From Diphasiastrum complanatum (taxonomy: Eukaryota; Streptophyta; Lycopodiopsida; Lycopodiales; Lycopodiaceae): a DNA stretch of 64,000 nt. Location: contig CM055103.1 in the NCBI GenBank assembly GCA_029204225.1, positions 26,588,293-26,652,292 on the forward strand, written 5' to 3'. The translations under genes and the position numbers were made by a program. The notes under the pieces were generated by a model, which saw nothing but the letters and a program-made list of their open reading frames with translations, was not told the DNA's origin and ran no database searches. Shown one piece after another: positions 10,927-22,215 of this stretch (the stretch's first letter is position 1; each line of letters opens with the position of its first letter).

Positions 10927-10934
10927 AGGAGGAG
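10927..10934 (+). promoter_or_regulatory. Polypurine tract of element B
   Basis: AGGAGGAG lies directly before the 3' LTR and 10 bases after the stop codon. It is the expected primer for plus-strand DNA synthesis. Confidence 0.85.
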
Positions 10935-11671
10935 TGTGAAGAATTGAAAAAGATTATCTATGTTAGATATAGGGGTCTTATGTTTTTTACATCAAGCATC
11001 TAGGTGTAGGATGTTGATAGGAATAAATTTGGCATAGATGACAAATTATGCATTTCCACTTGTAATGCCACTATTGAGCCAAAATAGAGTAAGAGGCTAA
11101 ACACTTGCTAATTAGAGTGTAGACAAGTGTAAAGTTTTTGTTTGATGAATTCCAAGAGGTCCAATAGGATTTAGAGGTGGAACCTTGTGAGGTCCAATAG
11201 GAAATTGAGGTGTGCTTGAATATAGTCCAATAGAATTAAGAGGTGCATAGATCAATGATCCAATAGGATCAAGAGGTGACAAAATATGGTCCAATCATAG
11301 TTAAGCATAGTGGTAGCTCGTGGACCTACTAGTATCATTGTACTCTTCATTTTGAAGTCAATTGATTTGGTGATTTCATGGATTTTGTGAGTTATTGGAT
11401 TTCTAGCTTTCTCTCTCTACCCGAGAGCTCATGATGCATTTTCTCTCTCTACCCGAGGAGAGCAGCTTGTTTTTACTTGGATTATTTTTTGAATACTTCC
11501 CACATGTGTGAGTGAGAGTTGGAAGTGATTGAATGCATGTAGTAGTGTGTTTTTGCCATAGGATTCAAGATTGATCTTGAATCTCAATCTAGTCTTGATC
11601 TTGGTGCATCTACACAACTTAGGAGATCACAAGTACATGTAGTGGACAGTCCACACGTGTGAAATTCAACA
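10935..11671 (+). repeat. 3' LTR of copia element B
   Basis: Same length (737 bp) as the 5' LTR with about nine substitutions. It is followed by ATCTTGTCC, which continues element A's gag. Confidence 0.93.
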
Positions 11672-13216
11672 ATCTTGTCCAATCATATGCCATCAAAGTA
11701 GGGCTACCAAGTTTTGAGGCCTTGCAAGGTGTACTTATTGTTGGAGAGTCAAGACAAGAGGACAAGCTCATGAGGATGAACAAACTCTCACTCAATCATA
11801 ATGGAGATGACAAAGCTTTATTTGTCAAAGACAAAAACAAAGGGAGAATCAAATGTCAACACCAACAAATCTTCAAAGACAAAGCCAAAGACAAGGACAA
11901 AGAAGGAGAGGAGGAGGATTTCTCTCAAGCTTTTACATCAAAATTGAAGAAAAAGAAGATCAAGTGCTTCTTTTGTGGCAAGAAAGGCCATTATGCCACT
12001 AATTGTTTCAAGAAGAAGAACCAATTCAAGCAAGCTGACATCTATAATGAAAAAGAAAGTGATGCAATTGCAAGTGATGGAGAAGGCTCTCTTATGGTAT
12101 CAAGGTTTTCTTCTTCTCTTTTCAAAAAGGATGGCCCATGGTATATTGATAGTGGAGTTTCATCTCATATGTGTAGCTCCAAGGACTCTTTTTCTTCTCT
12201 TATGCCTTAAGAAGGAGTCAAGAAATCTATATACACTGCAAATGATTGTGAATGCAAAATTGAAGTAGTTGGGAGTATTCCCTTGAAGGTTGCATCTTCA
12301 AAAGTTTTATCTCTTAATATTAATGTGCTCGTTGTTCCAAAGCTCACAAAGAATCTTATAAATGTTGGCCAATTGTTTGATAATGTCCTTAATGTCAAAT
12401 TTCATATTGACACTTGTGAAATCAAGAAAGATGATGAGATTCTTGTTTGTGGATCTCAATTTGGAGGCATCTACAAATTGGATCCAAGAGAGTGCAAATT
12501 CTTGTGATATTGCATATGTGACCAAGCTTTCCAAAGAAGAATTATGGCATAGAAGATTGGGCCATAGAATTATTGTATAGAAGATTGGGCCATCCCAATT
12601 ACAAATTTATGCATTCTATGGTCAAAGAAGTCAAAGCTATTGGCTTGCCAAAGACACTATCCAAGGAGATCAAGCCATGTGAAGCTTGTGTTATTGCCAA
12701 GTCACATAAGAAGCCATATCCAAGATCTGTTATCAAAACTTCACATTCTTTGGAATTGTTGCACTCGGATGTGCATTTTTCACCATGCAAAAGCAAGGGA
12801 GGAGCCACTTGTTTTGTCACCTTCATTAATGACTACACAAGATTTACATTGTTTTATCTTCTATCTTCAAAATCCATGGTGTTTTATTATTTCTTCAAGC
12901 TCAAAGTTTATGTTGAGAAGCAATTTTCTTTGAAGATCAAAGCTTTGAGATGTGATGGTGGTGGAGACTACATCTCCAACAAAGTTTCATGATTTTTGTG
13001 AGCAAGAAGGAATCAAAAGAGAGTTCTCTTGTGCCTATTCCCCTTCCCAAAATGGGGTGGCCGAGAGGAAGAATAGATCCTTATGTGAGTGTGCCAAAGC
13101 TTTGAGAATTGAGGCATCTTTGCCAAAGGATTTTTGGGGAGAGGCCATCAAATGTGCCAATTATCTTTGCAATAGACTCCCTCATCTTGCTCTTGGAGGA
13201 AAGACACCTTATGAGA
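11672..13216 (+). pseudogene. Copia element A, right arm: gag 3' half, protease, partial integrase
   Basis: Continues A's gag from the insertion point: VQSYAIKVGLPSFEALQG, the zinc knuckle CFFCGKKGHYATNC and a protease with DSGVSSH where A is usual. It then gives the GAG-pre-integrase zinc finger and the integrase blocks HSDVHFSP and CDGGGDYISN, and GVAERKNR. Damage includes a TAA after SSLMP near 12210, a frameshift near 12490, a duplicated ATAGAAGATTGGGCCAT around 12549-12594, and a frameshift near 12985. The similarity to B stops abruptly at about 13216 in the PYEM block. RT, RNase H and both LTRs of A are missing. Confidence 0.9.
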
Positions 13217-13226
13217 TGTCCATCTG

Positions 13227-13348
13227 TGACGAACTGTAACAGTGGTTGACGGACGAAAATTAACTTTCTCGGCCAAATTTTTGTGATTTTCAAATATCCC
13301 GTCGGGCAAAACAAACAATTGTGTTTGGACCACAGTTACTGCCCGTCA
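13227..13348. mobile_element. Possible 122-bp MITE with imperfect 20-bp inverted ends
   Basis: The left end TGACGAACTGTAACAGTGGT and the reverse complement of the right end, TGACGGGCAGTAACTGTGGT, agree at 16 of 20 positions. It lies right after the point where element A breaks off. I see no convincing target duplication, so this is tentative. Confidence 0.4.
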
Positions 13349-13679
13349 TTGTACACTCGAGGTTGATTTGACGTCAATAGTCATAAACTATAGTTAACTA
13401 ATCCTTGTAGTTTAGAAGCTTCTTGTCATTCATAGGTATACCTCTCATTCTCTTCATTCTATCTCTTATTTTGGATTGTCATTTTTAGGTTAACCTCTCA
13501 ATCTCTTCATTCTCTCCGTTCTCAGCTTGCGTACACGTATTTTCGACTAATGGCTACACATAATCGGAGACCAAGAGGAACCATTGATGCAATCATTATT
13601 TGCAATGAGAAAAATGCAGAATTTATGGATACCAAGAATATATCAAAAATATCAATGCATCTTGATGCATCCCTTTGCA

Positions 13680-13941
13680 AAAGGCTCATTCCGGAAAAGA
13701 AAAAGATCGAATAACATATATAGGAGAACCAAAAATTCAAAGTTGGCTGATCCTCACATGTGTCTGAGCACTGAATTCCGTACAATATTAGGTCCAAACA
13801 ATGTGATAATGACCCTTCTTGATCAAAAAATCTCAAAGATAGCAAGGGAGATGCAACTACACTCTCTAGATCTTGATTTCAAGGCAAAATTTCACATCAC
13901 TCTTGATGTATGCATGGAATCTTAGGTAGGCTCTGATACCA
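13680..13941 (-). mobile_element. Leader and primer-binding site of a reverse copia element (C)
   Basis: On the minus strand TGGTATCAGAGC (13941 down to 13930) follows an LTR end. The next 250 bases resemble element B's leader (shared TGTACGGAAT, GTGCTCAGACAC and TGTGAGGA). The element's coding part is absent. From 13349 to 13680 nothing is recognised. Confidence 0.8.
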
Positions 13942-14570
13942 TGTTGAATTTCACCCGGTGGCAGTGCCCTAACATGTAATTATGATCTAAGACTTGGTGA
14001 TTGCATAAAGATCAAGCATAGATTGATAATCAAGATCTATCTCAAAAAACTAAGGCAAGAGCACTTGATAACATGCATATATCAATCATACAAATACATC
14101 CACACGTGTGGAGACTTGTCAAAGAAATAACTAAGTGTGAAAAAACCTTGAGAGAGAAACCAACAATCAATGCTCGGGTAGAGAAAGAATCCAATATGAC
14201 TCAAAAATGTAGAAATCTCAATAACTCCAAAATACTCAAGTACAACTGAACCTATCACACACTCTAATAGGATCTCGAGGTAGAGGGTGCTTGATTTTCA
14301 TTGGACCCCTTTTTCTCCTAAATTTGATTAGTTGAGTGACTTATGAGTCCTCAAACTTAATTGTCACTAGATCTCATGCCAACACATAAGAATGAGTCAC
14401 ACATTCATCCTAATTATGACACTTGTAGCAAGCCTAACTAGCTCGAGCCACATAATATGCTACTTTCGGCCTAATCATGGAATTACAATTATACTTACTC
14501 GAGTTGCCTCCTAAGCTATAGTATATCAAACCCCTAGACTCAACATAGATGACTTTTACAATTCTTCACA
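13942..14570 (-). repeat. Copia LTR of element C, reverse orientation
   Basis: On the minus strand it begins TGTGAAGAATTGTAAAAG and ends TGAAATTCAACA, like element B's LTR but shorter (629 bp) and diverged. It also carries ACACGTGT (near 14102). With the adjacent leader it is the 5' end of an otherwise lost element. Confidence 0.82.
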
Positions 14571-14810
14571 CACATAAGTACGTTAATGTTTTTCTCTAAC
14601 ATGTCTAAGGCTCAAACTATCATATAGTTGGTTGTATGATATGTAATAACAATCAAAGATCTGAAAATTTTAGTTAGGCCTTTCTCTACACTATACCAAT
14701 TTTACTAGCAAAACAAAGGGGTAATGCAATGGCAGAGCAAACCTTTGAAGTGTTGACCAAAGAAGGTCCAATGGATATATTTTGAGTAGCCAAGAAGGTG
14801 CCATGCCTTC

Positions 14811-15020
14811 CTAAAGACAAAGATCGAAGGTCAAAATTAATGTTGACCACACCCCTCCTTTGTTTAACGAGATGGTCATAAAGTAGTGAGATACTTGACT
14901 AGGCTCACTTGTTACAAGCAAGAGATCATCCACAATTAGAAGTACCACTATTGGACTCCCTCTCAAATTAAAAGTCTTTACAGGACTAACAAGAAAGCAC
15001 TTGATCCTAGAAGAAGTCAA
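14811..15020 (-). pseudogene. Short copia reverse-transcriptase remnant
   Basis: Minus-strand peptide GSPIVVLLIVDDLLLVTSE matches the copia RT active-site region, with YVDD changed to IVDD. Nothing similar could be followed far on either side. Confidence 0.6.
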
Positions 15021-17220
15021 AGCAATGTGACTTCATGCAAGTATGGTTCAAAACATAACGTAGAGAGACAAAGTTACTTGGTATACCACAAGAGTCAATC
15101 ACAAGAAAAAAAATTGGAATAGAATTTGTGAAAATGACCCTCCGTGGTAAATCACATGACGCAGCAATTGATTAAGCTATATCAAGTCATTTGCAATAAT
15201 ATATCATGAACTCAAAACGAACATCAATCTTTGAAAAAAGAAAAGAGAAGAAAAGAAATCGCCATGCAGAGAAAATAAGAACAATGTAGAAACAAATTAG
15301 CACTATTGCTTACGCTACAACAAAATTTCTTAATAAGCAATAGATCAAGAACTTAAATAAAGTTGTAGTTTTTTTGTTCATAGTCATGTAGAGAAAAGCA
15401 GAAAATAGGAAAAGAATCAAAAATTGGTATTAAAACAAAGCTACAAAACAACAAAAGTGAAATTTACCATCATGACATCAAGCAAGACTAATTAGTTTCG
15501 TATAGCACTGAATTCGATTAGCTAAAGGCATGCAAAACCTTGAATAAGAACATACGGTTGGCCGCTACTCGTATGAAAACACATCGAATTTGAATCCGGT
15601 AAAGTCGTATGTACATATATATTTGTGAGATTGGAAAAGATCCAAATTCACCAATTTGATTGTAGAAGTCAAGAATGTCACTAGGTAAAGCTCAAAAGTA
15701 AATATAAATGCAACATAATACGTCAAAGAAACCATATTATAGCAATACTCTTAAATGAAAACCAAAGACTTGGCTAGCCAACAGGACTACTGTCTCATCA
15801 TTACTCGAGCATAAATTGCTATCCGGTTTCACAAAAATCTAGATTTCCTTGGGCAATGCTAGAAGCGAACAAGAATACCCATGTGTCGCATCATCATGTC
15901 TTTGAGAGACGTTGTGTGTGCCTATGCACCTAAGTATCTAGCCTAGATCTCGTGTATCTTATGAAGTTTCGAGACTGGATGGCCCCTGAAATTATGTGGC
16001 ATAAAAGAGCAACATGTAAACATTTTATGCACGAATGTTTTAAGATAGCTAGAAGGAGTAAGCACTAGCATCTACACAGGAGAATGGTCTATCAAGTGAA
16101 TTTTATTGGTGACAAGGGTCATATGACCCAAGTAATCTATATCAATTATAATGTTCAAAACATTAGTATTGTGTGTGTGTGTTTGACCAAATTTATCATA
16201 TACTTTTGTAAGCTTTTGGAAACATATTTAAGATGCTATCCATTTCATAATGTTTCAAGTTATCTTTTAGAGCTCTATCCTTAAGCCACTCACATTCTTG
16301 CATTCTAGCATGAAATTGCATGTTTAGGGGTTGTTTAAGAAAGAGTTCAGATTTACAATTATTTATATCACAACAAGCTATGTTGTCAACCAAAATTGTA
16401 GTATACTATACTTACAGTTTGCATAAACCTCTAGATTGTAGTATTCTTGGACAAATGGATAGGCTAAAAGCATGAATAAGGTTTTGAAGCGTATTATGAT
16501 AAATAAAATTCATCAAAAGAGTTGGTAATGGCATAAACAATTGTTGCCAGTTGTTTGGACATCTTGAACAACATACGAAGTGTCAATAGGCCATAAAACT
16601 TTTCAAATGGTGTATGAATTACAGATCATTACAGTTAAATCTTTTTTGTCGACATTTTGTGTTGAATAGCAATATTGTAAAAATGAAAGTTACAAATTGG
16701 ACGAAACTCAATTGCATACATTTTTGCAACAATGGATTGTAGGGCAGAACCATAAGTGTTGGCAACATAAGAAAATGCTCGTGGTAGATTGTTGAAGGTG
16801 AGGTGATAACTTGAAAAAAAATTTGTTTGTATTTGGAGACATCCTTAAATGACACTATCTTGCACCTAAAACCTTTTTTTGAAAATAGACAAAATTTTAA
16901 GCATTTTATTAAGTTGTAAGGTATTATTTACTATTTTTAAAAATACAATGTAATTTTATGCAGAAGCTTGTTGCACAATTTTAAACTTTTAAAAATAAAA
17001 AGTAAAAAAAAAAAACTAGCAGCTATTATGCAGGCGAGGCCCTCGGGCATGGGCCTTTCCCTATACATATTTGTTGAAAGTACAATACAAAGGACCATAA
17101 ATAAAGCTACATAAGATTCCAAGAGTGATTAATTGATTGATACACCTATCTATTGCAAAACTAGTAACAAGATCTTGATCTAGAAAAGCAATATTGGAAA
17201 TTACAATCAGGAGCAATCAA
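15021..17220. other. AT-rich DNA, nothing recognised
   Basis: About 2.2 kb with many stops in all frames and no recognisable protein motif, RNA gene or clear repeat. Probably decayed element or intergenic DNA. Confidence 0.45.
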
Positions 17221-17290
17221 AATCATTGATCAAACATGGAATTTCGACTCCACACGTGTGCCTCCAATACAACATATTATCAGAGATTAA
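17221..17290 (+). mobile_element. Relic of a copia LTR end with decayed primer site
   Basis: CACACGTGTG at 17251 is followed by AATACAACA and TATTATCAGAGA. This reproduces the layout of element B's LTR end and primer site (CACACGTGTG...CAACA then TGGTATCAGAG) with mutations. The rest of the element is not visible. Confidence 0.5.
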
Positions 17291-17389
17291 GTGTAATCAA
17301 GTTTAGATACCAAAGCATTCACAAAAATTCAAGACAAATATGTAGAAACTTCAAGATTGCCAATTTGCTCCAAAAATTCGGATGCTTGA

Positions 17390-18015
17390 CATCTTGACCA
17401 TCGGGGAGTATGTATTATTGTTCTTGTATTGTCCAGTGCCTTGTAGTTTATCAAAACATTTTTGTTGCAAGTTATATGAGATGTGGCTCCTGAATCAATC
17501 ACTATGTCATAGTCGTGTTGTGTGTAGGTGGTTGACTCTTCATCGACAACTGTGAACGCATTGTCATTCTTCTCATCATCTTTGGATGATTTTATGACAT
17601 TTGCCTTTTTTTTGTTGTGCTTTCCTTTGGAATTGTGCCAGCATTCATATGTTGAATGTCCTTTTTCCTTGCAGTGTTTGCAAGGTATAGTCGGATTAAA
17701 CTAGCATTTGTGTGTTGTGTGTTCTGATTTGTGATAGTGATCATAGGTAGAAGTTTATTTGTTGTGGTTACCTTTCGTCGAAGACTTTACTTGAGTCTTT
17801 TCAATCTTGGCCTTGTTTTTGTTTTTCTTTTTTTCCGTTACAAAAAGGGCCTTCTCCTGGTCAACATTCGTTTCTCCTTCATCTCTCATCAGTCTTTCGT
17901 CTGCTACGAGATTGACTGCTCTTTCGAATGTCATCTCAAGTTAACTTAGGATGAGCATTCTTAGTGGCTGATAAGATGAGGGTAGTGATTTCGTAAAGTA
18001 CATTAGCTGTTGGGG
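17390..18015 (-). pseudogene. Copia gag C-terminus, zinc knuckle and protease fragment
   Basis: Minus strand reads gag (FTKSLPSSYQPL, LEMTFERAVNLVADERL), a zinc knuckle CKHCKEKGHSTYECWH, and the protease VIDSGATSHITCNKN. Several stops interrupt it. It differs from the A/B and H families in sequence. Confidence 0.82.
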
Positions 18016-18359
18016 TGCTGGGATGTTGGAGGTTTGGGATATTTGTTCCTTTGCAACCAACCTTCGCCAACTTGCAAACAATATCGCCTTCATACAGAGA
18101 ATCTTCAGTGTGAAGAGCAAAGGTTACATCCCATCCGATTTACAGAAACAAAACAAAAACCATAAAAAACAGTGCAAAAATCCTAAAAAACAAAAAAATA
18201 CTAGAAACCAATATTTGCCTATTCTATTGTACCTAGATTTGACCCAGATCTATCTATTGCCAGGTCGGCGAAGATTAAAACTAAAAATAGAAGGCTAAAG
18301 TGACTGTTCATCTAGTTGTTGATAACCTTTTATAGAAATTTTAACATCTTTTTGCAAAA

Positions 18360-18960
18360 ATATCAGTTCTCCGAGAGGAACCTTCGCCAAAGTCAGAGTC
18401 AGCCCAACATACTAATTTCTTTATAATCAGTGAATTGGGCGAACGTTAAGTAAAAGCTAGTTGTCATGATTAATCTATTTTTGTCAGAAAAGTGCTCTTT
18501 TTTTCAAAAATAATAGTATCACTCTTGATCCTTCGCCTGAACCTTCGTCGAGTTGACTAGGATTTCTAAATATAGTATTCCGTCATTTTTGAGTTCGACG
18601 AAGGTTAGACCTATCTGGATCATCCGAAAAGTCTATTTTAAAACTCGCTAAACTACAAAAAACCATTGTTCACTAGACAATAACCTTTGCCAGTTCTACC
18701 CTAGCCTTATCATTACCAGACAGACCTACTGTCAATCAGGCGAAAGTTAGTTTTACCATATTTGTTAGAAACAGCCAGATAAGTGATTTTTATCCAAAAT
18801 AGTAGTGAAAAAACTCTCGCCGAGTCAATCTTCGCCAAACTATTTTTGACTTCTGATCTATCAGATCTAGCTATTGTCAAATTTTCGAAACATTCTGTTA
18901 TAATTTGATATTGATTCTGGGAAATCCTTATTTCTAGAAGTGTTGATCGCTTGATCAAGA
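18360..18960. repeat. Diverged tandem array, unit about 150 bp, with alternating inverted motif
   Basis: AACCTTCGCC-type motifs occur near 18381, 18540, 18689 and 18829, and the inverted form GGCGAAnGTT near 18440, 18598, 18740 and about 18885. Spacing is about 140-160 bp in each series. Each unit therefore holds a motif and its inverse about 60 bp apart. Units share other words such as CTATTGTC and AAAATAGTAG. Related words occur at 18060 and 18262. Confidence 0.6.
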
Positions 18961-19047
18961 TCCTTTTTCCAAAATCAGAAATCTGATTATTGTCAAGTGA
19001 TAGAATTTTTACGAGCTCAGATAACAACCATCAATAGTGCACTTGGT

Positions 19048-20444
19048 TCAGTAAGTTGGGACTGTTGGCCTCTGCTTAATTATAATCATATTCAATGGAG
19101 TAGTTACTGACGGTGGTTTTGGTCTTGTTGGACAATCCTTGTAACAATGTCCATGATTGCATTCTAGACAGAATGGGGTAAACTTTCCTTTCTTTGAACA
19201 TTCAACAATTCTGTGATTTTCTCCACATCCAAAACATCCAAGTGGTGCTCTAACCCACTGTCTAGATTGTTGTTGTCGTGTAGTAGCATAGATAGTGTAT
19301 TGCTCTGAAGGACCAATATCTTGATCAATATAGTAAATCCATTGCTCATTACCAACCGAAGATTCTGGTAACCGTTCCATCATATTTGTAGAAGAAACAC
19401 ATTGTACTGGAGAAGCTGGCAAGGCTAATCGTTCTGGATATCCAAGACCTTGCGGCTTGCCATTAGGTGTCTTCCAATTTGAATTATATCTGTATTTATA
19501 TTTAGCATATCTGTGCTGAATAATACGAGGATTAAATGAGAAAAAAGTTGCATTATGCTTAGAAGAATTGCATAGATGGCAGTAAGTATCCTTCACATGT
19601 AGTTTCAGTGTTGGACACTCATTTATGGTGTAATTTCTAGCACAAATCGCACACCAAACATTTCTCTGGTAGGAAATGTTTTAGCTGTCTTGTTAATTAC
19701 TTTGTCAAGCTTAGCATTTTGCTCTATCTTCTCTAATTGCATCTGCTGCTTTTGGGCAAGTTTTTCAAACTCATCGATTATCAACTCAACTGTGCCATTG
19801 ACGTTCATGAATGCAATAATGGTGGATGTTGTAGTGGTTTTCCCCATTGTATATGGCAGCATTCCCACATTTGGTTCATTGTCTGAATCTTCATCCTCCT
19901 CACGTATCACATCGTCCATAGCATGTTGTAATGACGTATAATCAGCTCAGCGTTGAAGTTTTTGTCTAATCCTTTTAGGTAGACCTGCTAAAAACCACAT
20001 GATCATAGAGTCATTATTGATTAGTTCATGATCACACTCATATCTGAGATGCTTGACCCATTCAATATAATCTCGCACCCTTTCCCTCTTTTCCATTTTA
20101 ATTTTACTTAAAAGTAGAAAAAGATCTTACAAAAACTTTTTGGGTTTAAATGTTGTGATTAGTCCAGCTTTAACCAGTTCCCAATCCATACGTTCAGTCT
20201 CATCTTGGTTGTAAAACCAATCTTGTGCTGCTCTTGTTAAGGCCATAAGAAATAGCTTAAGTTTATCCTATGGAAAAACTTTGCCATAAACCTCACATGA
20301 TTCAAAAAAGATTTTGAGAAACCTGACTGGATTAGATAACCCATTATACTTTGGTAATTCTAGACGGGCTGATCTTCTAACAACAACTTGTGGAGCAACG
20401 AACGGAAATTCAGGTGGCTCATGTCCATCATCTATATCAGACAT
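19048..20444 (-). pseudogene. Degraded Ty3/gypsy-type gag with double zinc knuckle
   Basis: Minus strand starts MSDIDDGHEPPEFPFV at 20444 and continues with a retrotransposon-gag core (LELPKYNGLSNPVRFLKIF, LMALTRAAQDWFYNQDETER, IEWVKHLRYECDHELIN, FLAGLPKRIRQKLQ). An acidic stretch and coiled-coil-like region follow, then a cysteine-rich end with knuckle-like CFGCGENHRIVEC and CLECNHGHCYKDC. In-frame stops occur after YGKVFP, KKFL and KLQR, and there is a frameshift near 19610. The order and folds fit gypsy gag. No protease or pol follows on the left. Confidence 0.72.
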
Positions 20445-20504
20445 CTTTCCAAATCACTTTAAACAATGAGATTGGATCTAGATTTTTCAATCAACTCCTA
20501 TCTC

Positions 20505-21230
20505 TGCGAGTGAGGCTTGTTGGCAACTATTTTGAATTTCTATGGGTGCTCATAAGCCAGTTGTGACTTGACTGGCAATTCATCTTCATGGACAGGAGTT
20601 GGTTTACTTTAGTGAGGAAGCCGATTTAGAGGAGGTCATAGAAGGTCATTCGAGTACCATTTTGACAGCCTTTTTTGAGTTGAATAGAAGTGATTCGGAG
20701 GTCCGATAGTTGTTGTATCAAGACTTGCTGCAATTTTACATTTACAACAAGAGAGTGTGAAGGTGGACCCGTAGAATCAATGCATAGTCCATTCCGACTA
20801 TTGAACATATGTATTTTGTCCATCCATCCAAAGGAGAGCGATTTTATTTGCGAGTTCTTTTGGCTCACGTCAGAGGTGCCACAAGTTTTGAGGACTTGCG
20901 CACAATTGATGGTGAGTTGTTTTTGTCGTTCAAAGATGCTTGCAGGCATGACTTCTAATAAATGACGCGATGGAATGGAGTAATTGCCTGCTAAAGGCGG
21001 TGTCATGGGGGACTCCGTCGCAACTTTGGCTCATTGATTCTGCAACAAATGTTGAATATTCTATCTAGCGGAAGCCGAAGGCGTGATCCCACGCTTTTTT
21101 TTATCACTTGTACTTCTTTTGACATGTGCCCCTTCTGACCCATTAGACCTTTGGAAGAGTATAGAGCCCCATTTAGCAGAAAATTTTACGGAGGAGTTAG
21201 GATTCCAAGAATTGAAACCTTTTCACAAGT
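20505..21230 (+). pseudogene. Helitron helicase fragment
   Basis: Plus strand gives the Helitron-type helicase upstream block in order: ISASEACWQLF, MGAHKPVVT, LAIHLHGQELVYFSEEADLE, ILTAFFELNRSDSE, LLYQDLLQFYIYNK, YFVHPSKGERFYLRVLLAHV, RGATSFEDLRTIDGEL, then CAPSDPLDLWKSIEPHLAEN. Helitrons are rolling-circle DNA transposons and these motifs are characteristic of their RepHel protein. Several stops (after WQLF, PVVT, SEVR, NKRV) and shifts show that it is dead. The SF1 helicase core and element ends are not visible. Confidence 0.85.
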
Positions 21231-21835
21231 CTAGCATACTAAATGCTACCAAAATTTGTTTACTAAGTAGTTCTATATCTTGTGATTGCATTATTCTATG
21301 TTTGAACCGTAATAGAACATTGTTTGGCATTCCTTATAATGTTTACTGGATGTTACTATCTAGTTAGAGCAATGTATCTTACACTTTTTTTTTGCATCTA
21401 AAGAGCAATACCAAGTTATGTGCATTGCTAGCGACACATCCCATTATACAAAACCCTAAATACATGTTTACATAAGAAAGCTTCTACAAATGTTCAATAA
21501 GAAGTTTTGTATCGCTTCGCATTGTATGCGTGGTGAAGACATCTCCTAAGAATTACCCATCCTCCAACAAGTATGCAGCACACCTTTTTCATATACTAAT
21601 GATTCAATACAAAAATCATGGGCTAAAACTGCATGTTTGTTATTTGCAAATGTCCTTTTAGCATGAGGAAAGTAAGTCTTTACCTATCACATAGACCATC
21701 TACGTAAAGCCTTTTTGCAAACCCTAATAGTATGTTTTCATAAAGATCATCTTCATTTCTAGAATAGCTCATGATTCAAGTAAAAATATAGATGTTATGT
21801 GTAACATGCTAACGAAATCATATATTTAGCATATG
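21231..21835. other. Nothing recognised
   Basis: AT-rich DNA between the Helitron relic and the hairpin array; no coding or RNA features supported. Confidence 0.4.
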
Positions 21836-21839
21836 AAAA

Positions 21840-22215
21840 CGACATATGGAAGGGCGGACCACTACATTTTAGGTAGTGCGCCCTCACACAACTATTTACG
21901 ATACAATTTATAAAGAGAACTAGCAGATGGAAGGGCCAACTACAATTATGGTAGAGCGCCAACATATACAAGTTTACAAGCAAATTCAAAGTGCAAGATG
22001 GTAGATAGAAGGGCGACCAACTACAATTACGGTAGAGCGCCATCGTATACAATTTTATAAGGCAATTCAATGTGCAAAAAAGCAGATGGAAGGGCGGCCA
22101 ACTACTTCTATGGTAGTGCGCCCATCCATTAATGTTTAATGCTCATAAATATCATGCAAAATCACAAATGGAAGGGCTGCCAACTACTTTAGTGGTAGTG
22201 CACCATCAAACAAAA
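21840..22215. repeat. Tandem array of five 80-bp units, each with a hairpin
   Basis: TGGAAGGGCGG-type words start at 21847, 21928, 22006, 22087 and 22169, giving steps of 81, 78, 81 and 82. Each unit holds an imperfect hairpin: GGGCGGCCAACTAC pairs with GTAGTGCGCCC across a 6-8-base loop. The sequence between hairpins is also partly conserved (ATACAA.TT..AA.CAATTCAA.GTGCAA), so this is a true tandem repeat. A degenerate sixth copy may lie near 22335 (GATGGGCCAGTGCCC). Confidence 0.85.

Larger units (their letters stand above)
5433..11671 (+). mobile_element. Full-length Ty1/copia retrotransposon B, nested in element A
   Basis: A complete LTR retrotransposon of 6239 bp: 5' LTR (5433-6169), primer-binding site directly after it, leader, one gag-pol frame (6927-10916), polypurine tract (10927-10934) and 3' LTR (10935-11671). 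It sits inside the gag of element A, which reads through on both sides. The flanks show ATCT at 5429-5432 and 11672-11675. A 5-bp duplication AATCT is also possible if the last A of the LTR is shared. I counted about nine mismatches between the 737-bp LTRs (about 1.2 %), so insertion is fairly recent. Everything needed for mobility is present except one suspicious integrase residue noted under the CDS. Confidence 0.95.

Noticed and set aside
21840-22215. Looks like a CRISPR array (regular palindromic repeats with spacers)
   Set aside because: The intervening segments are similar to one another, there are no cas genes, and the DNA is plant nuclear. It is a tandem repeat with a hairpin.
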